NCBI GenBank assembly: GCA_965223435.1
Contig: CBDCWQ010000019.1
Location: forward strand, 1 to 64,000
Direction: 5' to 3'
Origin: CBDCWQ01 sp965223435
Lineage (GTDB): Bacteria; Myxococcota; Kuafuiibacteriia; Kuafuiibacteriales; Kuafuiibacteriaceae
DNA length: 64,000 nt
The notes beneath the pieces are model-generated. The model saw nothing but the letters and a program-made list of their open reading frames with translations, had not been told where the DNA came from and searched no databases. Shown here in pieces: positions 1 to 9,402 of the stretch; position 1 is the stretch's first letter, and every line of letters begins with the position of its first letter. The position numbers were made by a program, and so were the translations under genes.

Positions 1-51
1 CTTTTGCAAACTTAGCGTTTTCTGCTTGCCTCGTAAGCTTTGAGCTTGTAA

Positions 52-1716
52 CTCCAATTCATCTCGAAGACGCGTATCAAGAAGACGACTACCGAGCTGG
101 TCAACTTCACGGACCTCATCGAAGTCCTTTCGAACAAGGACGGCGAAATGCCCTCAAAAGAGGCGCTTGCGGCCGTTCTTCAGACCGCTCAGAAGGTCAT
201 CGAAGATCAGGCTGTCGAGATCCACCATCTACAAAAGCAGTTGTTCGGACGGCGCTCGGAGAAGGTGCTTTGTGGCCAGCAGAGTCTCTTTGTCGACACG
301 CTCGAAGCTGTAGCCTTGCGAACGCCGGAGCCTGAGCCAGAAGAAAAGGAAACGCCCGGGCCAAAGAAACGAAAAAGGAAGAAGCGGCGCGCCCCCCTCA
401 AGCCCACACGCACCGAGAAGCTCTGTGTTGCTGACGATGACCGGCCCTGCCCTCAGTGCGGTGAGTCTCGGTGCACCATCGGTCACAACCGGAGTCTCGT
501 TGTCGAGTATACACCACCGAAGTTTGAGGTCATCGAATACCTACGTGAAACCATCGCGTGCAGGTTGTGCGAAGGCGAAGTGAAAAAAGCTCCAGCGCCC
601 TCAACCCATGCCCGGGACGGCGCTTGGCCGGGGCCAAGGCTTCTCGCTGCTCTGATAACAAACAAGACGGTGGACGGGCTACCACTTCGTCGTACGCAGA
701 AGATTTTCAGACGCGCCGGTGGCGATTTCGCAATCTCCACGCTCAGCCGTTGGGAAAGCTTTGGGCACGAAATCCTCAAGCCGCTCTGTCATCGTATCAC
801 CGAGCTCGTCCGCAAGTCCGATATGATTCATCTCGATGATACATCGATTCGCGTCCGAGACCGAGACGTCGAGGGCGGCGTGGTGAACGAGAAGATGTGG
901 GTATTCGTGGGGCGGTACTTCGATCCCGGAGGCGACCTTTCGAAGACTTTGACCTATGTGGCTTACCAATACGCGCCCACGTGGGAGGCAGAGCATCCCG
1001 AGAAGTGGCTTCGTGACTCCAAAGCAATGCTTCAGGGCGATGCCTATCGCGGCTACGAACGGATCGCCGACGCGAACAGGGGTGATAAGGTTGGACGACT
1101 GCTCGCGGGATGCTGTATGCACGCACGTCGACCGTTCGTTCAAGCGCTCGAATTCGGAGATACCGCGGCGCGTCCTTTTGTCGATGCATTCCAGCGTATC
1201 TATCGAATTGAAGCACAGTGCAAAGAACATGCTTTGCTTGCGCCTCAGCGCCTTGAGCGACGGCGCACCCAGAGTCTCCCCATTATGGAGGAAATCCTCG
1301 AGCACGCTGAGGCACTCAAGGCTATGCCTCTGCTCAAGCCTATGAAGCAAGGGGTGACCTATTTTATCAATCAGTGGGACAAGCTCAGGCTTCCCTTTGC
1401 GATAGACGGCCGCCTCGAGATTGATAACGGGGAGGCAGAACGACGACTCCGTCGCATTGCTTCCGGAAGAAAGTCCTGGCTCTTTGCTGGCTCCAGGGGA
1501 GGCGCCGAGCGATTCGCCGATGTCCTTTCGGTTGTCTCCACCGCCGACGCGGCAGGCGTCGATTGTGGAAAGTACCTTCCTAGCATCATCGCCAACATCG
1601 ACACTTGGCCGAACCGGGAGCTCGATCAGCTCTTGCCAGCCAACTGGCAAACCGCGCTCGAAGATTTCCTTCGCGAGAATAACCTTCAGAACTCCACACC
1701 TGCTGCACATTGAGCG
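52..1716 (+). mobile_element. IS66-family insertion sequence (ends unresolved)
   Basis: The only complete gene is a TnpC-type transposase. Helper genes tnpA and tnpB are not visible; they may lie to the left of the window or be absent. The reading frame of the transposase is open back to a TAA at 49-51. I could not pair terminal inverted repeats or target-site duplications, so the limits given are only those of the open frame. Confidence 0.5.
148..1713 (+). CDS. tnpC: IS66-family transposase (TnpC)
   Basis: 521 aa, full length for the family. Reading N to C: a coiled-coil leader with the LFGRRSEK motif (about 30-40), a basic linker, a zinc-finger segment with a CPQCG knuckle near residue 100, then the DDE core with DDTSIRVRDRD (about 230), GDAYRGYE (about 298), GCCMHARRPF (about 322) and the final block DNGEAERRLR with GRKSWLFAGS (about 430-450). 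These are the standard IS66 landmarks, so the enzyme looks intact. ATG 148 is preceded by AAGGA at a good distance. The frame is open for about 30 codons upstream without a usual start, so 148 is the best start. It would catalyse DDE transposition of its own element. Confidence 0.93.
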   Translation: MPSKEALAAVLQTAQKVIEDQAVEIHHLQKQLFGRRSEKVLCGQQSLFVDTLEAVALRTPEPEPEEKETPGPKKRKRKKRRAPLKPTRTEKLCVADDDRPCPQCGESRCTIGHNRSLVVEYTPPKFEVIEYLRETIACRLCEGEVKKAPAPSTHARDGAWPGPRLLAALITNKTVDGLPLRRTQKIFRRAGGDFAISTLSRWESFGHEILKPLCHRITELVRKSDMIHLDDTSIRVRDRDVEGGVVNEKMWVFVGRYFDPGGDLSKTLTYVAYQYAPTWEAEHPEKWLRDSKAMLQGDAYRGYERIADANRGDKVGRLLAGCCMHARRPFVQALEFGDTAARPFVDAFQRIYRIEAQCKEHALLAPQRLERRRTQSLPIMEEILEHAEALKAMPLLKPMKQGVTYFINQWDKLRLPFAIDGRLEIDNGEAERRLRRIASGRKSWLFAGSRGGAERFADVLSVVSTADAAGVDCGKYLPSIIANIDTWPNRELDQLLPANWQTALEDFLRENNLQNSTPAAH

Positions 1717-2433
1717 CAGACCCCAAAGTTACACCATGAAGTGGGCCTGACCAGACGCCCCAAAATGAACAGTTACGCCGAGAAAACTCGTAACCATCTG
1801 AGATATTACATTTTTCGGTGAGTCCACGCCTGACGGCCTGCGGCTTTCTTTAGACCCCGAGCGAACCAAGACAAAACGCAGAGTATGGACGCGCTCGACT
1901 GATGCGTTTGTTTCACCTAGCGACTTTTTCTGGGTCCGTGGGCTGTCATTTTGTCAGTGCAGTCCCGTTGGGGTTCGACACTCATCGTGTTCATACTCCT
2001 ATCCGAACGACGTCAAGCCCGAGGTGGCTTGTTCAAGCTGCGGCGCAAGACGCATGCAAGACCTTGAGTCGTTCTCTCTTGCGGTCCCATCGACTTGAAT
2101 CGCAACAAAATTGTCGCTGGAGCCCATCGAGTGAAGTCGATTTCTGGGTTGAGCATCAAGAGCGCAGTGCTCCACTCAGGCCTGTCGCCCATCCCTGGGC
2201 ACCCACCCATGGGGTGAAAAGTACCCTAGATCGGCACACCTCGTCTGCAATTCGCCTGAGCCTCGCGTTGGCATTGGTCTTGCTTCTGCTCAGGACCCAG
2301 TTTCGCTGCCGGCTCTGCAAGCAATAGTGGAAACGGTGGGAGCGAGCCCTCAGCAGGCCCTCGATTTGGACGCCTCCCCCCAAGGGAAGAGTGACAACTG
2401 ACTGCAACTGATTGGGATGGAAAGAAGAACAGA
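1714..2433. other. 720-bp intergenic stretch, no convincing gene
   Basis: It separates the IS66 transposase from the PKD/malectin gene. The right end of the IS must lie in its first part. Open frames at 1902-2327 (+) and on the minus strand at 2013-2210 and 2156-2407 read as low-complexity or unrelated peptides with no recognisable domain or ribosome site. It is most simply IS flank and decayed sequence. Confidence 0.5.
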
Positions 2434-5400
2434 ATGGTTACTCAATTGAAAGAATATTTTCGCATACCCCTCCTTGGATTGCTTCTCCCTGCCTGGTCTT
2501 GTGGTATGGGGCTGGACACACAGAGGCTTGGCTCTGAGGATAGCTCACTCATTCAATTGAGAGACAAACTTGTCATTCGCGCGACTCCTGGTGAGGGCAA
2601 GGCCCCTCTTAGAGTGTCATTTGATGCGCATGCACCCGATGCCGATACAACGATTCTAAGTTACAAGTGGGATTTTGGTGATGGGCCATCTACATCGACA
2701 AATCCAACTCCAAGCCACGAGTTCAAAAGACCTGGCCGCTATGTAGTAACCCTCAACGCCGTTCTCAAATCAAACTTTCCGGTAATAAATCAACGGGAAA
2801 ATGTAGAGGCATCTTACTCTGTCTTGGTGACAACCACGAAGTGGCCGGCGTCCTCGCTAGAGCTCGAATTGGGTTCAGGTTGGACATTCGGTGGCAAAAA
2901 CTTCGGGATCTGGAATGGAAAACAAGGAGGAAAAACCAAGGTAACTCTCCCCGGAGCGGCAAATGGGTCCCACGAGCTTTGGTTCAAAATGTACAGAAAG
3001 AAGCTGTACGAAAAAGATCCTGTTTCCTCATTTATTCTAGAGGGAATGCACTACGATTTTGTACCGAAGGGAGACTTCGCAGATTTTGAGTGGAAAAAGA
3101 TAAGAAATATCTATGTAAAGAACAATCGCTACCAGTTCACCCTTGAGGACGTTCCAGATGGAGGTGTTAGGATCTCGCACATTGAAATCAGGAGTGTCGC
3201 AGGAACTGTCAATAACGACGTCGCCATTCTCCCATGGAAGTTGTCCGAACAGACCGATGACAAACTCCTTACGATGCGTTTCGGCTACAGCAGTATTGTA
3301 CCTCTTGTTAGCTTTTCATGGGATTTCGGTGACGAAACGCAACCCTCTACCTCAAAAAACCCTGAGCATTCCTACAAGCAGTTTGGGCGCTTCACTGTTT
3401 CACTGTCCTATGTGGATGAGAACGGCGCGTCTGGGTTGGCAAGTTTTCCCATAACAGTACGTCCATCTAAGACAAAACTCCCAGGGCTAAAAGACATTAA
3501 GCGCTTCGCAATATGGTCGCCAGGGACCAAATCTGGCTTCAACAACTTCAATGAACGCCGGTATGAAGAACTCAGACGCATGCATGTAGATACAATTCTA
3601 CCTGCAATTTCAATAGGCGGCTACGCGGATTCGCTGGCAGGCAGGCAGGGCAAACTTGCACAGCTTGATCGAATTCATGCCCATGGTTTGCAGGTCGGTT
3701 TAGAAGTTGTGCCCAAGGAGAATTGGTTCACAAATGACGAGAAGAACCAGCCTAGCGAGGACTGGGATTTCGATCGGGGAATGGGCAGTGACGTACTGGA
3801 AAGCACAGACATAGATGGAAATGGAGTGTCTGACCTAGACGGTCATCCAGCAATAGGATGGGTGTATTTGGGCCACGAGATGGGTGAATACTCAGATCAC
3901 CAAGAGAGAGTAACCATGAATGAAGTCACTAAGGAATTTTTTCCCAACACAATGACAGTACCCTACTATGGGTCAGTCCATTTGGGTTTCGAGAGAGGGA
4001 AACCGAAGGAGGAAGTTCTGGGCCCAGGGGAAGGAGATGTGGTTTCTGTGAGCGTGTCGGGCCCCTTTAGGAAAGATGAAAACAACATACTACAACCTGA
4101 TCCAAGTGCAACACTCGAAAGCATTCTTAGGAACAAGCAATATGCAGACTTTCAAACTCCAGATGCTCTATTTTGGGTCAACACAAACCTTCCTGGAGAA
4201 AAAGAAAGGAAGGCGACACCCAATGACATGTGGAGCGCCAAAGACATCTTGGATTATGCGCGCGTGCTCATGTCGGTGCGCGGAATCAATCTAATGAGTT
4301 TTCGTGCTTTGGGGCGCTTCAAGTATGACCTGGGGTACGGCATGAATACGGCCGACCCGACGAAAAAGGAAACGGGTTTCGTTGAACAGCGATTGGCAGT
4401 GGAAACAATTGGCAGTTGGATTAGTCAAACCAAAAGGTCTAGGCCGGTTCTGATTATTCAAAACCCCGAAATTGGCGACGTCCTTAGTGGAAACAAGTTC
4501 ACCGTCGAGTATGCTGTAACCGGTCGCAATACAAAGGCCGTAGGTCATGCTGTTTTTGAAACAGATACGGGTTCCAGGCGTCAAATCTCAAAACTTTCTG
4601 GCAAGGTAGCGCTAGACCTGCCGCAGAAGCCAGGGAAATACACATTGACAGGGTACTTGGTTCGCAAGGATGGGAATAAAGTTCCTGATAGTGAAACGCG
4701 AGTCATTTTTAATGTCTCCGGAAATAGGGGTGCACCGCTGCATGCCATCAACTGCGGTGGCTCAAGATATGAAGCCAAAGATGGAACTATCTACAAGGGC
4801 GACCGATTGTTTTTTGGGGGGAAAACCACATCTGCAGGTTCATCCATCGCTGGGACGGAAGATGATATCCTCTATCGCAGCCAACGATCGGGTGTTTTTT
4901 CCTATGCGCTTCCTGTCGCCGATGGAGACTATGATCTCACTTTAAAAATGAGTGAACTGTTTAAAACCCAGGCGAATCAGAGGACCTTTGATATCGAGAT
5001 TGAAGGGCAGAAGGTTGTTCGTCAGCTGGACATTTACGCAAGAACAGGAAGAAAGGCTCACGCCTACGACATCACAGTTCCCGTATCCATCGACGACGGG
5101 ACGTTAAATATCCGTTTCGTGGCAAAAAGGGGAAGCCCCCAAGTTAACGGAATTGTCGTACAGAATGTGCAAAAAAAAACCTACAGAATCAATTGTGGGG
5201 GTTCCGAGCGGGCTGTCAACGGCAAGGTCTTCCAGGCCGACAGCCTGTTTGTCGGTGGAGGAACAAGTAGCAATTTCCAGCCTATCGCCAACACAACTCA
5301 GGACAGTGTGTACCAGTCTCAACACACTGGCGCTTTTTCGTATCATCTACCTATCGCCAAGGGGTACTACAACGTACGGCTGAAGTTCGCAGAGCTGTTT

Positions 5401-5610
5401 AAGTCTTCTGCGGGGGAGCGGGTTTTCGATGTCGAAATCGAGAATGAAATGATTCAAGACATTGATATCTTTTCGCGCGTGGGCCAGCGTAAGAGTATGG
5501 ATGTTGTAACCCGGGTGGAGGTTGTAGACGGTGTCTTGAATATAAACTTCCTGAGGGGGCGTTCGGGTGCCCCACAGATCAATGCGATTGTTGTTACGCC
5601 GCTCAAGTGA
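2434..5610 (+). CDS. Secreted PKD / barrel / double-malectin carbohydrate-binding protein
   Basis: 1058 aa. The N-terminus has a hydrophobic signal ending PAWSC (Cys23), a non-ideal lipobox, so it is probably exported and perhaps lipid-anchored. Domains: PKD 1 at about 47-133 (WDFGDG at 79); a beta-rich segment about 140-255; PKD 2 at about 262-345 (WDFGD near 296); a central region about 350-670 that resembles a glycoside-hydrolase TIM barrel (RFAIWSPG, GLQVGLEVVPKENW, GWVYLGHEMGEY); an Ig-like stretch about 670-765; and two tandem malectin-type domains at about 770-910 and 916-1056, each starting INCGGS and carrying FDxEIE. Malectin and PKD domains bind glycans or act as spacers. Base composition is visibly more AT-rich than the neighbours and the gene sits beside an IS, which suggests transfer. 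The substrate is unknown. Confidence 0.75.
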   Translation: MVTQLKEYFRIPLLGLLLPAWSCGMGLDTQRLGSEDSSLIQLRDKLVIRATPGEGKAPLRVSFDAHAPDADTTILSYKWDFGDGPSTSTNPTPSHEFKRPGRYVVTLNAVLKSNFPVINQRENVEASYSVLVTTTKWPASSLELELGSGWTFGGKNFGIWNGKQGGKTKVTLPGAANGSHELWFKMYRKKLYEKDPVSSFILEGMHYDFVPKGDFADFEWKKIRNIYVKNNRYQFTLEDVPDGGVRISHIEIRSVAGTVNNDVAILPWKLSEQTDDKLLTMRFGYSSIVPLVSFSWDFGDETQPSTSKNPEHSYKQFGRFTVSLSYVDENGASGLASFPITVRPSKTKLPGLKDIKRFAIWSPGTKSGFNNFNERRYEELRRMHVDTILPAISIGGYADSLAGRQGKLAQLDRIHAHGLQVGLEVVPKENWFTNDEKNQPSEDWDFDRGMGSDVLESTDIDGNGVSDLDGHPAIGWVYLGHEMGEYSDHQERVTMNEVTKEFFPNTMTVPYYGSVHLGFERGKPKEEVLGPGEGDVVSVSVSGPFRKDENNILQPDPSATLESILRNKQYADFQTPDALFWVNTNLPGEKERKATPNDMWSAKDILDYARVLMSVRGINLMSFRALGRFKYDLGYGMNTADPTKKETGFVEQRLAVETIGSWISQTKRSRPVLIIQNPEIGDVLSGNKFTVEYAVTGRNTKAVGHAVFETDTGSRRQISKLSGKVALDLPQKPGKYTLTGYLVRKDGNKVPDSETRVIFNVSGNRGAPLHAINCGGSRYEAKDGTIYKGDRLFFGGKTTSAGSSIAGTEDDILYRSQRSGVFSYALPVADGDYDLTLKMSELFKTQANQRTFDIEIEGQKVVRQLDIYARTGRKAHAYDITVPVSIDDGTLNIRFVAKRGSPQVNGIVVQNVQKKTYRINCGGSERAVNGKVFQADSLFVGGGTSSNFQPIANTTQDSVYQSQHTGAFSYHLPIAKGYYNVRLKFAELFKSSAGERVFDVEIENEMIQDIDIFSRVGQRKSMDVVTRVEVVDGVLNINFLRGRSGAPQINAIVVTPLK

Positions 5611-5848
5611 TGACTCCTTGACCGGCCGTCTAGTTGAAGACACCCCTTAGCGTGACTTCTTTGCGCGCAGGAGTGCCTTGGCGCTGGCGCCAAATTTCTC
5701 CATCTCTATCTTTGAAGCCAAGCGCCACCCATCCGGAAATCGGCTTCGACCCCAAAACCGGCCACACGGTGGAGCGGAACCCCGAGACGCCAGACCGGCC
5801 CGAGGGAGGCACACGAACCTGGACTCCCGAATCGCCATCGCGGGAAAC

Positions 5849-6754
5849 ATGCTAGGGAAAACCGGAGGTAAAGCCGGCTTGACGGTCATCAGCCGCAACG
5901 GAAAGGTCACGGTGAAGGCCGGCGTGACCGTGGGAGGTGGCAGTGGAAAAAGGCATCCAGTATTGCGGCGAGGAGCCCGTGGCCCCCAAAAAGGAACCGG
6001 CAAGCATGGGGGCGATGCGGGACCGGTCACGATCGTCGTCAATGAGGTCTTCTTAGACCGCGGGACCCTCGTCGTCGGCCAATCAGGCGGAGGCGGGCAG
6101 GATGCCAAAGTCCAATCCCTGAACGCCCACGCAACCGCCCAATGCCGCAGCGGTGGTCATGGTGGTGATGTCGTGATATGCGCGCGCGACCGCGTGGACA
6201 TGACGGCCGCCGAGATAGAAGGATCACACGGAGGGGGCGGTGGCAACGCCACGGCCTATGCCTCAATGCACCACGGAGGTGACGGAGGCCATATGGGCAT
6301 CGTCGCCCATGCCTTCGCAGGGAGGGCCCTGCCGCCCTTTGCCCGTGGCGTCCTTCCGGGGATCTCGGCCAAGGCCGTCGGCGGAAACGCCAGCAACGCG
6401 GGAAAAGTCGTCTTCCAAGGATGCGTCCTCGGGGGGCCTCCACCCGTGGGCATTGCGGGCGCAAGCGGCGGTCACGCCAACGCAGTGGGCACCGGCGGAA
6501 ATGGCGGCGCGGTCAATGGGGGTGACGCAACCGCCCAAGGTGGAAACGGTGGCCTCGGCGACAACCTGGGCCACAAAGCAGGCCCGGGCGGCGATGCGGA
6601 GGCAAAATCGGGCACCCGAGCCAGAATCGGAGGCCTTTCCGGGATAGCCCACGCCACCGGAGGCCGCGATGGAAACCAGCAGCCCGGGCAGGTCGTCACG
6701 CCCCCGCGCGGTGTGGCTGGCGCGACCGCCTCCGCGAAAGGAAAACGCCCCTAG
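5849..6754 (+). CDS. Glycine-rich, beta-helix-like protein of unknown function
   Basis: About 301 aa from ATG 5849. A TTG at 5678 with AGGAG upstream would add 57 residues, but that extension is Arg/Pro-rich and unlike the rest. The protein alternates short beta-forming stretches (VTIVVNEVFLDRGTLVVG; VVICARDRVDMTAAEI) with Gly runs (SGGGG, GGGGG, GGNGG), the pattern seen in filamentous-haemagglutinin and PGRS-like beta-helices or Gly-rich surface proteins. No signal peptide or transmembrane helix is obvious. It lies 70 bp upstream of the NQR operon on the same strand. High GC and Gly content create long shadow frames on the minus strand. Reality as a gene is likely because the codon pattern is consistent, but the function cannot be assigned. 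Confidence 0.55.
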   Translation: MLGKTGGKAGLTVISRNGKVTVKAGVTVGGGSGKRHPVLRRGARGPQKGTGKHGGDAGPVTIVVNEVFLDRGTLVVGQSGGGGQDAKVQSLNAHATAQCRSGGHGGDVVICARDRVDMTAAEIEGSHGGGGGNATAYASMHHGGDGGHMGIVAHAFAGRALPPFARGVLPGISAKAVGGNASNAGKVVFQGCVLGGPPPVGIAGASGGHANAVGTGGNGGAVNGGDATAQGGNGGLGDNLGHKAGPGGDAEAKSGTRARIGGLSGIAHATGGRDGNQQPGQVVTPPRGVAGATASAKGKRP

Positions 6755-6824
6755 AGTGGAACCCTTTCGAAAGTCGGATCCTTCTTTACGCGGGCGTTGA
6801 TCGTCGCTAAGGGCACTGGGATTC

Positions 6825-8189
6825 GTGGCTCGACATCACGTCAGAAAGGGGCTCGATATACCCATCGAGGGAGTGCCCGCTCAAGAGATTTCACCGGCGC
6901 CGCCTGTGCGGCAGGTCGCGGTGCTTGCTGCCGATTTCGTGGGGATGAAGCCCAAGATTCTGGTGGAGGGTGGCGACACCGTCAAGCGCGGCGACCCCCT
7001 CTTCGAGGATCGTAAGACCCCTGGGGTGCTGCACGTGGCGCCCGGCGCCGGCCGGGTGATGGGCGTCCACCGCGGCGAGAAACGTGCCTTTCTTTCCATC
7101 GTGATCGAGCTCGCGGACGGCGAGGCCCAAGACCCATCCCTGCACCGCCGCTTTGAGGCCTACCGCGATGGCGCCGCCGACCAGGATCGCGACCGGGCGA
7201 GAGCCCTCTTGGTGGAGTCTGGGTTGTGGACGGCGCTGCGCACCCGTCCTTTTTCCCGGGTCCCCACGGTGGACAGCATCCCGAAGTCGATTTTCGTCAC
7301 CGCGACCGACACCAACCCCCTCGCCGCCGACCCCGAAGTGACCCTGGCGGACCGCCCAGAGGACCTCGAGCGGGGACTCCGGGTGCTCGCCCTGCTCACC
7401 GACGGCCCCGTTCGTCTTTGCCGCGCACCCGGCGCCAAAATCGAGCCGGGAAACAGTGGCGCCCAAGTAGAAGAATTCGGCGGACGTCACCCCGCCGGCA
7501 CCGCTGGTTTCCATATCCACACCCTCGACCCGGTCTACCGAGGCAAAGAAGTTTGGCACCTGAGTTACGCAGACACCGTGCGAATCGGGAAAAGCTTCGC
7601 CACCGGCACCCTGGATGTGGAGCGGACCATTGCCCTCGCGGGTCCGCCGGTGAAATCGCCGCGGCTGCTCAAAACACGGGTGGGCGCATCGGTCGACGCG
7701 CTCGTCTCGGGCGAGCTCGCGCATGGTGGCTGCCGAACCATCTCGGGATCGGTCCTCAGCGGGCGAACCGCGTCCGGCCCCATCACCGGCTACCTCGGTG
7801 CCTACCATTTGCAACTCTCGGTCCTCGAAGAAGCAAACGACCGGCAGTTCTTGGGCTGGCTTACCCCCGGTGCCCACAAATTCTCGGTGATGCCGGTGTT
7901 CTTGTCCAAGCTGCTCGGCAAAAAGACATTTCGTTTCACAACCACCACCAACGGCTCCCGTCGGGCCATGGTGCCCATCGGTGCCTACGAGCGGGTCATG
8001 CCCATGGACCTCATGCCTACGCACCTGTTGCGCGCACTCTCCATCGGCGACCTGGAGTGGGCCGAAGAGCTCGGCGTCCTGGAACTGGATGAAGAGGACC
8101 TCGCGCTGTGCACCTTTGTAGATCCAGGCAAGACCGATTTTGTGAACAACCTGCGCAGCGTCCTCAATCGCATTCACGAGGAGGGCTAA
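6825..8189 (+). CDS. nqrA: Na+-translocating NADH:quinone reductase subunit A
   Basis: 454 aa, close to the usual ~447. NqrA is the large peripheral cytoplasmic subunit of the Na+-pumping NADH:ubiquinone oxidoreductase. It has no covalent cofactor of its own and has been implicated in quinone binding. Start is GTG 6825; MARHHVRKGLDIPIEG aligns with the family N-terminus. The conserved KRGDPLFEDRK and HVAPGAGRVMGVHRGEKR biotinyl-like segment and the C-terminal TTTNGSRRAMVPIGAYERVMP stretch are intact. The stop is one base before nqrB, so the genes are translationally coupled. First gene of the operon. Confidence 0.95.
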   Translation: MARHHVRKGLDIPIEGVPAQEISPAPPVRQVAVLAADFVGMKPKILVEGGDTVKRGDPLFEDRKTPGVLHVAPGAGRVMGVHRGEKRAFLSIVIELADGEAQDPSLHRRFEAYRDGAADQDRDRARALLVESGLWTALRTRPFSRVPTVDSIPKSIFVTATDTNPLAADPEVTLADRPEDLERGLRVLALLTDGPVRLCRAPGAKIEPGNSGAQVEEFGGRHPAGTAGFHIHTLDPVYRGKEVWHLSYADTVRIGKSFATGTLDVERTIALAGPPVKSPRLLKTRVGASVDALVSGELAHGGCRTISGSVLSGRTASGPITGYLGAYHLQLSVLEEANDRQFLGWLTPGAHKFSVMPVFLSKLLGKKTFRFTTTTNGSRRAMVPIGAYERVMPMDLMPTHLLRALSIGDLEWAEELGVLELDEEDLALCTFVDPGKTDFVNNLRSVLNRIHEEG

Positions 8190-8190
8190 C

Positions 8191-9402
8191 ATGAGACTTC
8201 TCAGATCGTACCTCGACCGCATCGGCCATACTTTTTGCAAAGGGGGCAAACTGGAGAAGCTTTATCCCCTCTACGAAGCGGGCGACACCTTCCTCTATAC
8301 GCCGGCCTCCACCACCAAGCAGGCTTCCCACGTCCGCGACGGCATCGATCTCAAGCGCATCATGATGACCGTGGTGATTGCGCTGCTCCCAGCCGTCGCC
8401 ATGGCGCTGTACAACACCGGCTACCAGGCCCACCGCTTGATCGAAAATGGCGGCGTACCCCTGGATACCTGGCAGACCGGACTCTTTCAGCTCCTCGGGC
8501 TCCCGTTCCGCACCGACTCGACCCTGGCTTGTGTGGTGCACGGCTCGCTCTACTTCATCCCCGTCTTGGTGGTCACCTTCGCCACCGGCGGAGCCATCGA
8601 AATCGCCTCCGCGATTCTGCGCGGACACGACGTCAACGAAGGTTTTTTGGTCACCGGTGTTCTCATTCCCCTCATCATGCCGGCCACCATCCCCCTGTGG
8701 CAGGTGGCGATGGGGACCGCTTTCGGCGTCGTGATCGGCAAAGAAATCTTTGGCGGAACCGGCATGAACTTCCTCAACCCCGCGCTCACGACCCGAGCCT
8801 TCCTGTTTTTCGCCTATCCCGGCGACATCTCCGGTGAGGTGTGGATTGCGGCCGGGGCACCCGACGGCGTCAGCAGCGCAACCTGGCTCGCCTCGATGGC
8901 TGAGAGCGGCACGCATCTTTTGGGCCACTCGTGGTGGGATGCCTTTTGGGGCCTTATTCCCGGCTCCATGGGCGAAACCTCGGTGGCGGCAGCCCTCGCG
9001 GGCGCCGGTCTTTTGCTGCTCACGCGTATCGGATCCTGGCGTACCATGCTGGGTGTGGTGCTGGGCACCTTGTTGACCGCACAGCTGCTCAATGCCATCG
9101 GCTCCGACACCAATCCGATGATCAATCTACCCTTTTACTGGCACGCGGTCATCGGTGGCTGGGCTTTCGGCCTGGTCTTCATGGCGACCGACCCGGTCTC
9201 GTCCGCGTTTACCCATGTTGGGCGCCTCATCTACGGATTTTTGATCGGCGTCTTGGCCATTCTTATCCGCTGTGTCAATCCCGCCTATCCCGAAGGAATG
9301 ATGCTCGCCATCTTGTTCATGAACATGTTCGCACCCCTCATCGATCACTACGTGGTCCGCGCAAACAAAAAACGAAGGCAGGCTCGATATGCCCGCGCCT
9401 AA
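8191..9402 (+). CDS. nqrB: Na+-translocating NADH:quinone reductase subunit B
   Basis: 403 aa polytopic membrane subunit. It starts at ATG 8191, one base after the nqrA stop, with GAGGAGGGC in the end of nqrA as ribosome site. The FMN attachment motif reads DGVSSAT: Thr231 corresponds to the threonine that carries FMN through a phosphoester bond in characterised enzymes, with SSAT in place of the more usual SGAT. The conserved GGTGMNFLNPALTTRAFL block (about residue 190-205) and multiple hydrophobic helices are present. NqrB holds riboflavin and forms part of the sodium path. Its stop overlaps the true start of nqrC. Confidence 0.95.
   Translation: MRLLRSYLDRIGHTFCKGGKLEKLYPLYEAGDTFLYTPASTTKQASHVRDGIDLKRIMMTVVIALLPAVAMALYNTGYQAHRLIENGGVPLDTWQTGLFQLLGLPFRTDSTLACVVHGSLYFIPVLVVTFATGGAIEIASAILRGHDVNEGFLVTGVLIPLIMPATIPLWQVAMGTAFGVVIGKEIFGGTGMNFLNPALTTRAFLFFAYPGDISGEVWIAAGAPDGVSSATWLASMAESGTHLLGHSWWDAFWGLIPGSMGETSVAAALAGAGLLLLTRIGSWRTMLGVVLGTLLTAQLLNAIGSDTNPMINLPFYWHAVIGGWAFGLVFMATDPVSSAFTHVGRLIYGFLIGVLAILIRCVNPAYPEGMMLAILFMNMFAPLIDHYVVRANKKRRQARYARA

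Noticed and set aside
679..1710. 343-codon minus-strand frame inside the IS66 transposase
   Set aside because: Exact antisense of the transposase, whose motifs are unmistakable.
1902..2327. 141-codon plus-strand frame after the IS66 transposase
   Set aside because: No ribosome site, no recognisable motif, composition unlike a protein.
5630..5850. Minus-strand open frame with a protein-like peptide (STVWPVLGSKPISGWVALGF)
   Set aside because: Only about 60 codons, no good start or ribosome site, and it is bounded upstream by a TAG. It might be a remnant of a lost gene, but nothing confirms coding.
5647..6108. Pro-rich frame opposite the Gly-rich gene
   Set aside because: Gly codons read as Pro on the other strand; this is a composition shadow.
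6891..8249. 452-codon minus-strand frame over nqrA
   Set aside because: Shadow of the certain nqrA gene; no domain and no start signal.
8164..8928. 254-codon minus-strand frame over nqrB
   Set aside because: His/Asp/Gly-rich shadow peptide of nqrB.
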